Shown here piece by piece: positions 42,175 through 50,607 of a stretch of 64,000 bases of DNA; the stretch's first letter is position 1; every line of letters begins with the position of its first letter. The DNA lies in the NCBI GenBank assembly GCA_963780165.1, contig CAWABB010000001.1, positions 372,001-436,000 of the forward strand, in the 5' to 3' direction. This DNA is from CAWABB01 sp963780165. GTDB taxonomy: Bacteria; Bacteroidota; Ignavibacteria; UBA10030; UBA6906. The position numbers and the translations under genes are program-made. The notes under the pieces are model-generated. The model worked only from the letters and a program-made list of their open reading frames with translations. It was not told the DNA's origin and did not search any database.

Positions 42175-42238
42175 GCAGCCGGCTATCGGCGGCGGAAGCA
42201 CAGAACCCCTGGTGCTCCCCCGGCCGGTAGCCGGCTGC
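42175..42238. terminator. hairpin between convergent hppA and gpsA
   Basis: GCAGCCGGCTA (42175-42185) pairs perfectly with TAGCCGGCTGC (42228-42238), and partial pairing extends inward. It lies in the 198-bp gap between two convergent genes. Only a weak T-run (CTTTCTC) follows on the plus strand. It is probably a bidirectional transcript end. Confidence 0.45.
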
Positions 42239-42286
42239 AGCTTTCTCACCGTCCATCGACTACTGTCGATCGACCATCGTCACCCG

Positions 42287-43285
42287 TTACTCTTCCCCCT
42301 TCGGGTCCCTTGTCATGAGGTCGTAGCACGCCCGGAGCGGCTCCTTCTCTTCGAAGAGGATGTTGTAGACCTCGTTGATGATCGGGACCTCAACCCCGGC
42401 TCTGCGGGCCAGTTCGCGGGCCGAGCGCGTGGTTTCCACTCCCTCGGCGACCATCACCATGTCGCCAAGGACATCCTTCAGCAGCCTCCCGCGGCCGATC
42501 TCCACGCCGACGTGCCGGTTCCGGCTGTGCCTGCTCATGCATGTGACCATCAGGTCGCCGATCCCTGAAAGCCCTCCGAACGTCCGCAGTTCCGAACCCA
42601 ACCTGACGCCCACGCGGGTAATCTCCGCAATGCCGCGCGTCATGAGGGCGGCCTTCGTGTTGTCTCCGAGCCCTGCTCCTTCCACGATTCCGGCGGCAAT
42701 GGCGATGACGTTCTTCAGCGCGCCGCCCAGCTCGACCCCCCGCAGATCGGTCGAGGCGTAGACCCTGAACGACGGGACCATGAACGCCTGCTGTACCGCC
42801 CTGGCGGTTTCCATCGACGTCGATGCGGCGACGACCGTGGTCGGGATGCTCCGGCTGACCTCTTCCGCATGGCTCGGCCCGGACATCGTCGCAATCTGAG
42901 TCGCGGGGAAACCTGGAAGCACGTCCAGAAACACCTCCGACATCGTCATCAACGTGCCGACCTCGATCCCCTTCGCCACATTGACGATGATGGAGCTCCC
43001 GAGGGAGCGGGGCGGGACGGCGGCGATGACGCTGCGGACGAACTGCGACGGGACTGCGGAGACGACCATCTCGGCCCCCCGGACTGCTTCAGCGAGGTCG
43101 GACGTGATGGAAATCGCAGGGGGAATCTGGATGCCAGGCAGGTACGGGGTGTTTTCCCGGGAGAAGCGGATCCGCTCAGCGTCGGACGTGCTGTACGACC
43201 AGAGCGTCACCTCATGGGACTTGTTCGACAGCAGGACGGCAAGGGTGGTTCCCCAGCTTCCTGCGCCGAGAACGGCGATCCGCAT
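42287..43285 (-). CDS. gpsA: NAD(P)H-dependent glycerol-3-phosphate dehydrogenase
   Basis: A 332-residue cytosolic enzyme that makes sn-glycerol 3-phosphate from dihydroxyacetone phosphate for phospholipid synthesis. The Rossmann motif is IAVLGAGSWGTTLAVLL. The family signatures MSGPSHAEEVSRSIPTTVVAAS, GVELGGALKNVIAIAAGIVEGAGLGDN (with the catalytic Lys in ALKNV) and TFGGLSGIGDLMVTCMSRHSRNR are present. The gene directly follows plsY (15-nt gap), so the G3P-producing and G3P-acylating enzymes are co-expressed. Confidence 0.96.
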   Translation of the reverse strand: MRIAVLGAGSWGTTLAVLLSNKSHEVTLWSYSTSDAERIRFSRENTPYLPGIQIPPAISITSDLAEAVRGAEMVVSAVPSQFVRSVIAAVPPRSLGSSIIVNVAKGIEVGTLMTMSEVFLDVLPGFPATQIATMSGPSHAEEVSRSIPTTVVAASTSMETARAVQQAFMVPSFRVYASTDLRGVELGGALKNVIAIAAGIVEGAGLGDNTKAALMTRGIAEITRVGVRLGSELRTFGGLSGIGDLMVTCMSRHSRNRHVGVEIGRGRLLKDVLGDMVMVAEGVETTRSARELARRAGVEVPIINEVYNILFEEKEPLRACYDLMTRDPKGEE

Positions 43286-43300
43286 GAGCGGGACAGACCT

Positions 43301-43996
43301 TTACTGTGGGCTGGATGCTGCCGCTTTGCGCCGGAAGACCTTGACGCTGGTGATCTTGTTCTCGTTTCCGCGCAAGAGACGCACGATATTCGTGCGGTGG
43401 GTATAGATGATCAGCGCCGAGATGGCGATGGCAAAGTAGATGAGTGTGCGGTAGCCCGGGACGTCCACCATGAACACGTTCTCACGGAAGAACATCGTAA
43501 GCGGGAACGTGACGGCCGCGCTCAGTGATCCCAGAGAGACATACTGCGTGGCCAGGAACACAACCACGAAGACGGCGAAGGACACGCCCACTTCGACCGG
43601 AGCAACGCCCAGAAGCATCCCGCCTGCGGTGGCTATGCCCTTGCCTCCCCGGAACCCGGCAAAGACCGTCCAGACGTGGCCGAGGATGGCCGCACAGCCC
43701 GCGATGATCTGAACGACCGTAAAGTCGTCAAACGGCGTACGGTTCGGGAACGGGAGCGCGCCGTACATGATCTTGGCGATCACGACGGTAGCCAGCAGGC
43801 CCTTCGCCATGTCCATCAGGACCACGAATACGCCGGCACGCCATCCCAGAACGCGGAAGACGTTGGTCCCGCCTGCATTGCCACTGCCGTGCTGGCGGAT
43901 ATCGATCCCCTTCACCCGCCTCGAAACGATGATGCTGGTGGGGATCGACCCGATGAGGTATGAGAGAATGACGATGACCCCGATGGGTATCATCAT
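43301..43996 (-). CDS. plsY: acyl-phosphate:glycerol-3-phosphate acyltransferase
   Basis: A 231-residue inner-membrane enzyme that acylates glycerol 3-phosphate using acyl phosphate, the first step of phosphatidate synthesis. Motifs are YLIGSIPTSIIVSRRVKGIDIRQHGSGNAGGTN (motif 1), GHVWTVFAGFRGGKGIATAGG (motif 2) and the C-terminal YTHRTNIVRLLRGNENK (motif 3). Length is slightly above the usual ~200. It is first in a two-gene operon with gpsA, with its own promoter at 44045-44073 just past the ispD stop. Confidence 0.95.
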   Translation of the reverse strand: MMIPIGVIVILSYLIGSIPTSIIVSRRVKGIDIRQHGSGNAGGTNVFRVLGWRAGVFVVLMDMAKGLLATVVIAKIMYGALPFPNRTPFDDFTVVQIIAGCAAILGHVWTVFAGFRGGKGIATAGGMLLGVAPVEVGVSFAVFVVVFLATQYVSLGSLSAAVTFPLTMFFRENVFMVDVPGYRTLIYFAIAISALIIYTHRTNIVRLLRGNENKITSVKVFRRKAAASSPQ

Positions 43997-44044
43997 CTGC
44001 CTTCCACGCTGTGAGACGTAATCAGACCCGAAATCATATCACTC

Positions 44045-44073
44045 AATCTAACCAACCGCTTTACAAAAGTCAA
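44045..44073 (-). promoter_or_regulatory. predicted promoter of plsY-gpsA
   Basis: Reading leftward: -35 TTGACT (44068-44073, 5 of 6), 17-bp spacer, -10 TAGATT (44045-44050). It is 48 nt upstream of the plsY ATG and begins 7 nt after the end of ispD, so plsY-gpsA can be expressed independently. Confidence 0.6.
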
Positions 44074-44079
44074 CCATAA

Positions 44080-44765
44080 CTACGCCCGTTTCGCTAAAAA
44101 TCGCGCAAATTCGAGATCGTTTTGGGTTGTTATCTTGATGTTCGACTGCGTCCCCTCGACAACCTTCACCTCGATGCCCATCAACTCCAGGAGCGATGTC
44201 TCGTCCGTCTTGAGAATTCCCTTCCTCGCGGCATCGCGATGAGCCTCCCGGAGCAGTTCGGTTCGAAACCCCTGGGGTGTCTGAACCGCCCACAGGTGCG
44301 TTCTGTCGACCGTGGCGGAGAGGAAGCCGGGCCGCCGTCCCCCCGGCGGAGCGTGTCCCCCACCGGCACCCCCACGACGGACGCCCCGTGCGCGCGGGCT
44401 TCGTTCACCACAGATGAGATGACGCGCGAAGGCGTAAAGGGTCGCACCGCATCGTGCACCAGGACGAATTCGCAGGACGATGGAAGAGCCTCCAGCCCGT
44501 TCCACACGGAATGCTGCCGCTCCTTCCCTCCTGCCACGACAATGACCCCCCCGTGCCCCGCCGCCGCCAGCATCCTGCGCACGCGGGAAACGTCTCCGGA
44601 CGGTGCAGCCACGACGATCGCCGCGACATCGCGCCGCTTCGTGAACAGCTCGACCGTTCGAACCAGGATGGGAACGCCTTCCAATCGGACGAACTGTTTC
44701 GGCGTGCGGCCACCGAACCGCCGGCCTGCCCCACCGGCAGGAATGATCACGCCGACATCAGGCAT
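44080..44765 (-). pseudogene. ispD: 2-C-methyl-D-erythritol 4-phosphate cytidylyltransferase, frameshifted
   Basis: Third enzyme of the non-mevalonate (MEP) isoprenoid pathway. The N-terminal part (44765 to ~44345) is normal: VGVIIPAGGAGRRFGGRTPKQ, VLVHDAVRPFTPSRVIS and VVGVPVGDTLRR. The C-terminal part (~44338 to 44080) is in another frame: FLSATVDRTHLWAVQTPQGF ... TDETSLLEL ... IKITTQNDLEFARFLAKRA. The two join perfectly if one base is added in the run of six C at 44339-44344 (plus strand), giving DTLRRGGRRPGFLSATVDR. This is a one-base deletion in a homopolymer, either a sequencing error or a recent mutation; an intact product would be ~228 residues. The start overlaps the APC-type permease by 8 nt. 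Confidence 0.85.
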
Positions 44766-46593
44766 TCTTCTTACCGAAGTACTCCATGACGAACGTGAAT
44801 TCGGGGAACATCCGGGGCAATTTCATGATGCTGAACACCATAACGCCGATCGAGAGGCGGTCGAGCCACGACGACATCGGCCAGCCGAGATGAATCGTAA
44901 CGTTCTTATGAGGCAGTTCGTACTTGAGGACATACAGCAGCTCGGTGATGCTCTCGAAGAGCGACTGCCGGGCACGGACGAACCTGTAGTGGTTCGGAGA
45001 AGACCGTTGCGGGACTCCCGCCCTTGGATGGTAGAAGCTCACAAAGGCGGCGTTTGTTTCCTTGCTCTCGGACCCCTCCAGCGGACGCTTGAAGTAGATG
45101 TGAAGGTTGTCCTCGGGTGTTTCGGCCAGGGCAAACACCATCTGCAGCGGCGTGTCCGTCTGTGCGGTGACCGCGATCTCCGGTGCACGCACCCTCGCCA
45201 CCCGGAACCCGACCACGAGGAAGAAGCCCACGGCCGCCGCCCAGAGCGCGATCCCGTACGGCTTTGTCTGCGCCAGATACGCGAACGCGCTCAGAAGTAT
45301 CAGGAAGATGACCAGCGTCCCGGCGCGGGAAGTGTGATATGCCCGGATCTCTTTGGTCCCGGTTCCGTACCGGTACATGAGGAGGCTTCCCATGTTGATC
45401 GTGAAGCTCGCGACCAGGCCGAGAGCATACATCTCCGCGAGGATCTTCTGGCTCCCCTCCGTGATGAGAATGATGACAGAGTAGAAGCTTGCGTTCAGGA
45501 TATGGATGCGATACAGCGACTGCTGGCGGTTTGTGCTGATGATCCACGAGAAGTTGTACCGATGTGCGACACGCTCGATCAACTCGCTCGAGGCGACGTA
45601 CGCCGTATTGACCGCAAGGATGAGCGCGACGCTGGCGATGCCTCCGACGATCAGGCCGAACGGAACGCCGTTGAGGCCGGCCGCGAATTGCGTGATCAGG
45701 TCGGTTTCATGAGCCGCCGGATCGATGCCGGACCCCAGGACCAGGGCCGTGATCAACGGCGTAAAGATCCCGATCGTAAGCGCGAGGAAGACATAGGCTC
45801 TCCGAATTTCGCGCCAATCCTTTGTGAGGCCCGCCGTCTGGACGACCGATTCGATCCCCGAGTAGGCCAGGATCGTGCTGGAAATGCCGACGATCAGGAA
45901 CCCGTATCCGAAGATGGGGCCCCCTTCCCAGATCCTGGATCCGGCGTTGGCGAAGCTCGAGCCGATCGTCCCCCATGCTGCGGGCGTCGACTCGTAGAAC
46001 GCCGACGCCACCAGGACCAGGAGCACCGTGGCCACCACGAAGAACGCCCCGAACGTGAACCGAGCGTTCTCCTTGATCCCCAGGATATTCAGGCCAGCAA
46101 TCGCCCAGATCACAGCGAACTGCAGGCCCACCTTCATCACCGGAGTCAGCGCAAAGAACGTGAGCCCGTTCTCCACCGCACTCACCGTCGAAATACACGC
46201 GGTCAGCACATAGTCGACAAGGATTGATGCGACAGCGATGAACGACCAGGTCGGGCCCAGCACCAGGTACGAGAACGAATAGACCCCTCCGCCCCGGATA
46301 TTGTGATGCTCGAGGATCTCGGCGATTTCGACCATCCGCGTGGACATGAAACGCATCAGGAGGGAGGTGATCGCGATGAACGCGATCGCGCTGATGCCGA
46401 TAAACCGGAACGCTTCGGACGGTGCGTAGAAGATGGACGTCAGCTCGTCCATCAGCGTGATCACCGCAATGGAGAGCCACGTCAGCCACCAGCGGCCGCC
46501 GTCGAAATAGGAGAGAAGATTCTTTTTCCTGAACAGCCGGATGAAGAGCGCGGTGACGCCCACCACCACAGCCGTCAGCAGGGCCAGTTTCAT
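44758..46593 (-). CDS. APC superfamily permease with C-terminal soluble domain
   Basis: A 611-residue membrane transporter with twelve or more helices in the first ~450 residues. APC features include VITLMDELTSIFYAPSEAF at TM1/2, RGGGVYSFSYLVLGPTWSF and GYGFLIVGISSTILAYSGIESVVQTAG. The final ~150 residues (from about VARVRAPEIAVTAQTDTPLQ) are largely hydrophilic and beta-rich, with KNVTIHLGWPMSSWLDRLSIGV near the end. Such a cytosolic tail is reminiscent of USP-like or regulatory tails on cation/amino acid carriers but I cannot name it. The substrate is unknown. It sits between queA and ispD, overlapping ispD by 8 nt. Confidence 0.75.
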   Translation of the reverse strand: MKLALLTAVVVGVTALFIRLFRKKNLLSYFDGGRWWLTWLSIAVITLMDELTSIFYAPSEAFRFIGISAIAFIAITSLLMRFMSTRMVEIAEILEHHNIRGGGVYSFSYLVLGPTWSFIAVASILVDYVLTACISTVSAVENGLTFFALTPVMKVGLQFAVIWAIAGLNILGIKENARFTFGAFFVVATVLLVLVASAFYESTPAAWGTIGSSFANAGSRIWEGGPIFGYGFLIVGISSTILAYSGIESVVQTAGLTKDWREIRRAYVFLALTIGIFTPLITALVLGSGIDPAAHETDLITQFAAGLNGVPFGLIVGGIASVALILAVNTAYVASSELIERVAHRYNFSWIISTNRQQSLYRIHILNASFYSVIILITEGSQKILAEMYALGLVASFTINMGSLLMYRYGTGTKEIRAYHTSRAGTLVIFLILLSAFAYLAQTKPYGIALWAAAVGFFLVVGFRVARVRAPEIAVTAQTDTPLQMVFALAETPEDNLHIYFKRPLEGSESKETNAAFVSFYHPRAGVPQRSSPNHYRFVRARQSLFESITELLYVLKYELPHKNVTIHLGWPMSSWLDRLSIGVMVFSIMKLPRMFPEFTFVMEYFGKKNA

Positions 46594-46606
46594 GACCGGG
46601 GCATCC

Positions 46607-47648
46607 CTACATCAGAAGCATGGCATCGCCGTAGCTGTAGAAGTGATACCCCTCCTTCACGGCCTTCTTGTACGATTTCATCAACAAATCCCGGCCGACG
46701 AACGCGGACGCAAGCATCAGCAGCGTCGACTCCGGCATGTGGAAGTTCGTGATCAGCCGGTCGGCGATCTTGAATTCGTACGGGGGAAAGATGAACTTAT
46801 CGGTCCACCCGCTGTTGGACTTCAGGTGCCCGTCGGTGGTGACGCTGGACTCCACGGCGCGGCAGGCGCTCGTGCCGACCACGTAGACGGTCCCCCGGGT
46901 ATCGATCGTCTTGTTCACCACGTCAGCGGTCGTGTCGGGGATTTCGTAGTACTCGGAATCCATCTTGTGTTTGGTCAGGTCCTCCACTTCCACCGGCCGG
47001 AACGAGCCGAGACCGACGTGCAGCACGACCGGCACCACTTTGACCCCCTTCTTCTTCAGCGTGGTCAGCAGGCGGTTCGTAAAGTGCAGGCCGGCAGTCG
47101 GCGCGGCAACGGCCCCGACCACCTTCGCGAAGACGGTCTGGTACGTTTCTTTGTCCTTCTCGGTCGGCTCCCGCTTGATGTAGTACGGAAGCGGCATCTT
47201 CCCGATCCGGTCGATGATCTTGAACAGGTCTCCCTGGGTGTTGAACCGGACGGTTCTCCCTCGGGAGGTGGTGTTGTCGATGACCTCGCACCAGAGCTTC
47301 CCCTCGTCGAAGAAGATCTTGTTGCCGATGCGGACTTTGCGCGCGGGGTCCACGATGACGTCCCAGATCGTCTCCTCCTTGTTCAGCTCGCGAAGGAGGA
47401 ACACTTCGATCTCGCGCGTTCGTCTTCTCCTTCCTGCCGAAGAGTCGGGCCGGGAATACCCGTGTTTCGTTCACGACCAGGCAGTCACCCTTCTTGAAGA
47501 ACTGGGTGATCTCCGAGAATCGCTTCAGAGACTGAATGCTCTCGTCCGCGCGCTTGACCACCATCAGCCGGGACGAGTCCCGCGGGCTGGCGGGGTATTT
47601 CGCGACGAGGTTCCGCGGCAGCGGATACCTGAAATCTGAGAGTTTCAT
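46607..47648 (-). pseudogene. queA: tRNA preQ1(34) S-adenosylmethionine ribosyltransferase-isomerase, frameshifted
   Basis: Enzyme that moves the ribosyl group of SAM onto preQ1 in tRNA during queuosine synthesis. The N-terminal ~75 residues (DFRYPLPRNLVAKYPASPRDSSRLMVV, VVNETRVFPARLFGRKEKTN) are in one frame from 47648. The rest (EIEVFLLRELNKEETIWDVI ... AAPTAGLHFTNRLL ... HVGLGSFRPVEVEDL ... NFHMPESTLLMLASAF) continues in another frame to 46607. The switch is near 47410-47430 (AACGCGCGAG on the coding strand) and fits one extra base or two missing bases. The C-terminal fragment opens at a GTG (47404) that is not a genuine start. An AGGAGG precedes the ATG. An intact protein would be ~347 residues, normal for QueA. 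Confidence 0.85.
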
Positions 47649-47696
47649 ATGTGTGACGCCTCCTGGACCATGACTCGTGCTCGTGACCGGACAGCG

Positions 47697-47727
47697 GCGG
47701 TGTGCGCCGGGTCTCGGCGCACACCGC
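47697..47727. terminator. perfect 13-bp hairpin between ppdK and queA
   Basis: GCGGTGTGCGCCG (47697-47709) pairs with CGGCGCACACCGC (47715-47727) across 5 nt, starting 9 nt beyond the ppdK stop. There is no T-run. It is probably a 3'-end stabiliser or attenuator within the leftward gene string, since queA follows on the same strand. Confidence 0.5.
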
Positions 47728-47735
47728 GATGCCGG

Positions 47736-50510
47736 TTACTTCCGCCGCTTCGCGGCAGCCTTCTTGATGGTGCGCTTCACCGGCGCCTTGGCTGCGGCCT
47801 TCGTCGGGAAGGCGATCGCCGCCCGTGCAGCCGCCAGCCGGGCGATCGGCACCCGGAACGGGGAGCAGCTCACGTAGTTCAGGTTGATGATGTGGCAGAA
47901 CTCCACGCTCGACGGCTCACCGCCGTGCTCGCCGCAGATGCCGACCTTCAGGTCCCCCCGCACGCCGCGCCCCTTCTCCACCGCCCACTTCATCAGGACG
48001 CCAACGCCCGAGCGGTCGATCGCCTCGAACGGATCCTTCGCGTAGATCTCACGCTCGACGTACGGAATCAGGAACCGCCCAGCATCGTCGCGGCTGACGC
48101 CCAGCGTCGTCTGCGTGAGGTCGTTCGTGCCGAAGCTGAAGAACTCCGCGACGCCTGCGATCTCGTCGGCGGTGATGGCGCCGCGCGGAATCTCGATCAT
48201 GGTTCCGACGAGGTACTTGAACTTCGCGCCGGTCTCGCGGATCACCTCTTCCGCGACGCGTCGCACGATCGACGCCTGGTGCTCGAGCTCCTTCACATGC
48301 CCGACCAGCGGGATCATGACCTCGGGCTCCACTTTGATCCCGCGTTTATGGACGTTCGCGGCGGCCTCGAAGATCGCCCGCGACTGCATTTCCGTGATCT
48401 CCGGGAAGATAATGCCCAGGCGGCATCCGCGGAATCCGAGCATCGGGTTGAATTCGTGCAGGCTCTCGACCCGTCGCCGGATGCGCTCGTAGGAGATGCC
48501 GATCTGGTTCGCCAGCTCGCGCTGGGCCGGCTCGTCGTGCGGCACGAATTCGTGCAGCGGCGGATCGATCGTCCGGATGGTCACCGGCCGCCCGTTCATC
48601 GCCTCGAAGATGCCCTCGAAGTCCGCGCGCTGCAGCGGCAGCAGCTTCGCCAGCGCCTTCCTGCGCTCCTCCTCCGTGTCGGCCAGAATCATCTCGCGCA
48701 TCGGACCGATCTTCCCCTCGCCGAAGAACATGTGCTCCGTGCGACACAGGCCGATGCCCTCGGCGCCGAACGCGACGGCGTTCTGCGCCTGATCGGGCTG
48801 GTCCGCATTGGTGCGGATTTTCAGACGGCGATACTTGTCCGCCCACTGCATGATCTTGGCGTACTCCTGATAGACGGGGGCGTCCTTCCCGTCCAGGGTC
48901 CTGTCGATAAGCACCTGCAGCACCTCGGACGGCTTGGTCGCAAGCTTCCCTTCGATCACTTCGCCGGTCGTCCCGTCGATCGAAATCCAGTCACCCTCGT
49001 TGACCACCTTCCCCTTCACGGTCATCGTGTGGGTCGTGTAGTCGATCGCCAGGGCCGAGCAGCCCGCGACGCAGACCTTCCCCATCTGCCGCGCGACGAG
49101 TGCGGCGTGGGACGTCATGCCGCCGCGCGCCGTCAGGATGCCCTCCGAGGCGTCCATGCCGCGGATGTCTTCGGGCGACGTCTCGATGCGGGTGAGGATA
49201 ACCGCTTCGCCGCGTTTCTTCCATTCCTCTGCGTCGGGCGCGTTGAAGACGACCCGGCCCGTTGCGGCACCGGGGCCGGCGTTCAGGCCCTTGGCCAGCA
49301 GCCGACCGCCCCTGACCGCCTCGTCCTTCTGGTGGAGGTCGAAGACCGGACGGAGCAGCTGGTTCAGCTGCTCGGGCTCGATGCGCTGCAGCGCTTCCCT
49401 GTCCGTGATGAGCTTCTCGCCCACCATGTCCACGGCGATCTTGATCGCGGCGAACGCCGTACGCTTGCCGACGCGGCACTGGAGCATGTACAGCTTGCCC
49501 TGCTGGATCGTGAACTCGATGTCCATCATGTCGCGGTAGTGCTTCTCGAGGGTCTTCCGGATCTTGTCGAGCTGCCCGTAGATTCTCGGGTTCTCCTCGC
49601 GAAGCTTCGAAATCGGAAGCGGCGTCCTGGTGCCGGCCACCACGTCCTCGCCCTGCGCGTTCATCAGGTATTCACCGTAGAAGATGTTCGCGCCGGTCGC
49701 CGCGTCGCGCGTGAACGCGACGCCCGTTCCGGAGTCTTCGCCCATGTTGCCGAACACCATCGCCTGGACGTTGACCGCGGTCCCCCACCACTCCGGAATG
49801 TCGTACATCTTCCGGTATGCGATAGCCCGGTCGTTGTTCCAGGACCCGAACACCGCTCCGACGGCTCCCCAGAGCTGCTTCATCGGATCTTCGGGGAAGT
49901 CGTGGCCGGTGCGCTCCTTGATCGCCGCCTTGAAGCGCGCGACGAGGTCCTTCATGTCCTCGGCCTCCAGCTCGGTGTCGAGATGGACGCCCTTCTCCCG
50001 CTTCTTCTCCTCGATGATGACCTCGAACGGGTCGATTTCGTCCTTGTGCACCGGCTTCAGGCCGAGCACGACGTCTCCGTACATCTGCACGAAGCGGCGG
50101 TACGAATCGTACACGAAGCGGGGGTTGTTGGTTTTCTTGACGAGCCCGTCGGCCACACGGTCGTTCAGGCCGAGGTTCAGGATCGTGTCCATCATGCCCG
50201 GCATCGACGCGCGCGCGCCGGAGCGGACCGACACGAGCAGCGGGTTGCGCGGGTCGCCGAACTTGGCGCCCATCGCGCGCTCCACCTTCTTCAGGGCCGC
50301 GACGACCTCTCCGGCCAGCTCTTTCGGATATGACCGCTTGTTCGCGTAGTAGTGGGTGCAGACTTCCGTCGAAATCGTGAAGCCCGCGGGAACCGGTAAT
50401 TTGATGTTCACCATCTCGGCGAGGTTGGCGCCCTTGCCGCCAAGGAGACCCTTCATCTCCGCCTCGCCGTCGGCCTTGCCGTCACCAAAGAAATACACGT
50501 ACTTCTTCAT
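47736..50510 (-). CDS. ppdK: pyruvate, phosphate dikinase
   Basis: A 924-residue cytosolic enzyme interconverting pyruvate + ATP + Pi and phosphoenolpyruvate + AMP + PPi. The ATP-grasp domain starts KYVYFFGDGKADGEAEMKGL and LGGKGANLAEM. The swivelling His domain has GGMTSHAALVARQMGKVCVAG (catalytic His, regulatory Thr). The PEP-binding TIM barrel ends with VGICGEHGGEPSSVEFCH (catalytic Cys). After the usual end (SPFRVPIARLAAARAAI) a basic Lys/Ala tail of about 25 residues follows (TKAAAKAPVKRTIKKAAAK), which most PPDKs lack. The ATG at 50510 has AGGGAG upstream. PPi made or used here could link to the pyrophosphatase pump. Confidence 0.96.
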   Translation of the reverse strand: MKKYVYFFGDGKADGEAEMKGLLGGKGANLAEMVNIKLPVPAGFTISTEVCTHYYANKRSYPKELAGEVVAALKKVERAMGAKFGDPRNPLLVSVRSGARASMPGMMDTILNLGLNDRVADGLVKKTNNPRFVYDSYRRFVQMYGDVVLGLKPVHKDEIDPFEVIIEEKKREKGVHLDTELEAEDMKDLVARFKAAIKERTGHDFPEDPMKQLWGAVGAVFGSWNNDRAIAYRKMYDIPEWWGTAVNVQAMVFGNMGEDSGTGVAFTRDAATGANIFYGEYLMNAQGEDVVAGTRTPLPISKLREENPRIYGQLDKIRKTLEKHYRDMMDIEFTIQQGKLYMLQCRVGKRTAFAAIKIAVDMVGEKLITDREALQRIEPEQLNQLLRPVFDLHQKDEAVRGGRLLAKGLNAGPGAATGRVVFNAPDAEEWKKRGEAVILTRIETSPEDIRGMDASEGILTARGGMTSHAALVARQMGKVCVAGCSALAIDYTTHTMTVKGKVVNEGDWISIDGTTGEVIEGKLATKPSEVLQVLIDRTLDGKDAPVYQEYAKIMQWADKYRRLKIRTNADQPDQAQNAVAFGAEGIGLCRTEHMFFGEGKIGPMREMILADTEEERRKALAKLLPLQRADFEGIFEAMNGRPVTIRTIDPPLHEFVPHDEPAQRELANQIGISYERIRRRVESLHEFNPMLGFRGCRLGIIFPEITEMQSRAIFEAAANVHKRGIKVEPEVMIPLVGHVKELEHQASIVRRVAEEVIRETGAKFKYLVGTMIEIPRGAITADEIAGVAEFFSFGTNDLTQTTLGVSRDDAGRFLIPYVEREIYAKDPFEAIDRSGVGVLMKWAVEKGRGVRGDLKVGICGEHGGEPSSVEFCHIINLNYVSCSPFRVPIARLAAARAAIAFPTKAAAKAPVKRTIKKAAAKRRK

Positions 50511-50607
50511 CGTTCTCCCTCGTGTTGATTGTTCATGTCTCATTGTCTCATCATCGTTGCCGGGCCTTCGGTCCCGCGGCCCGGGTGCTGCACACTCGTG
50601 TATCGTC

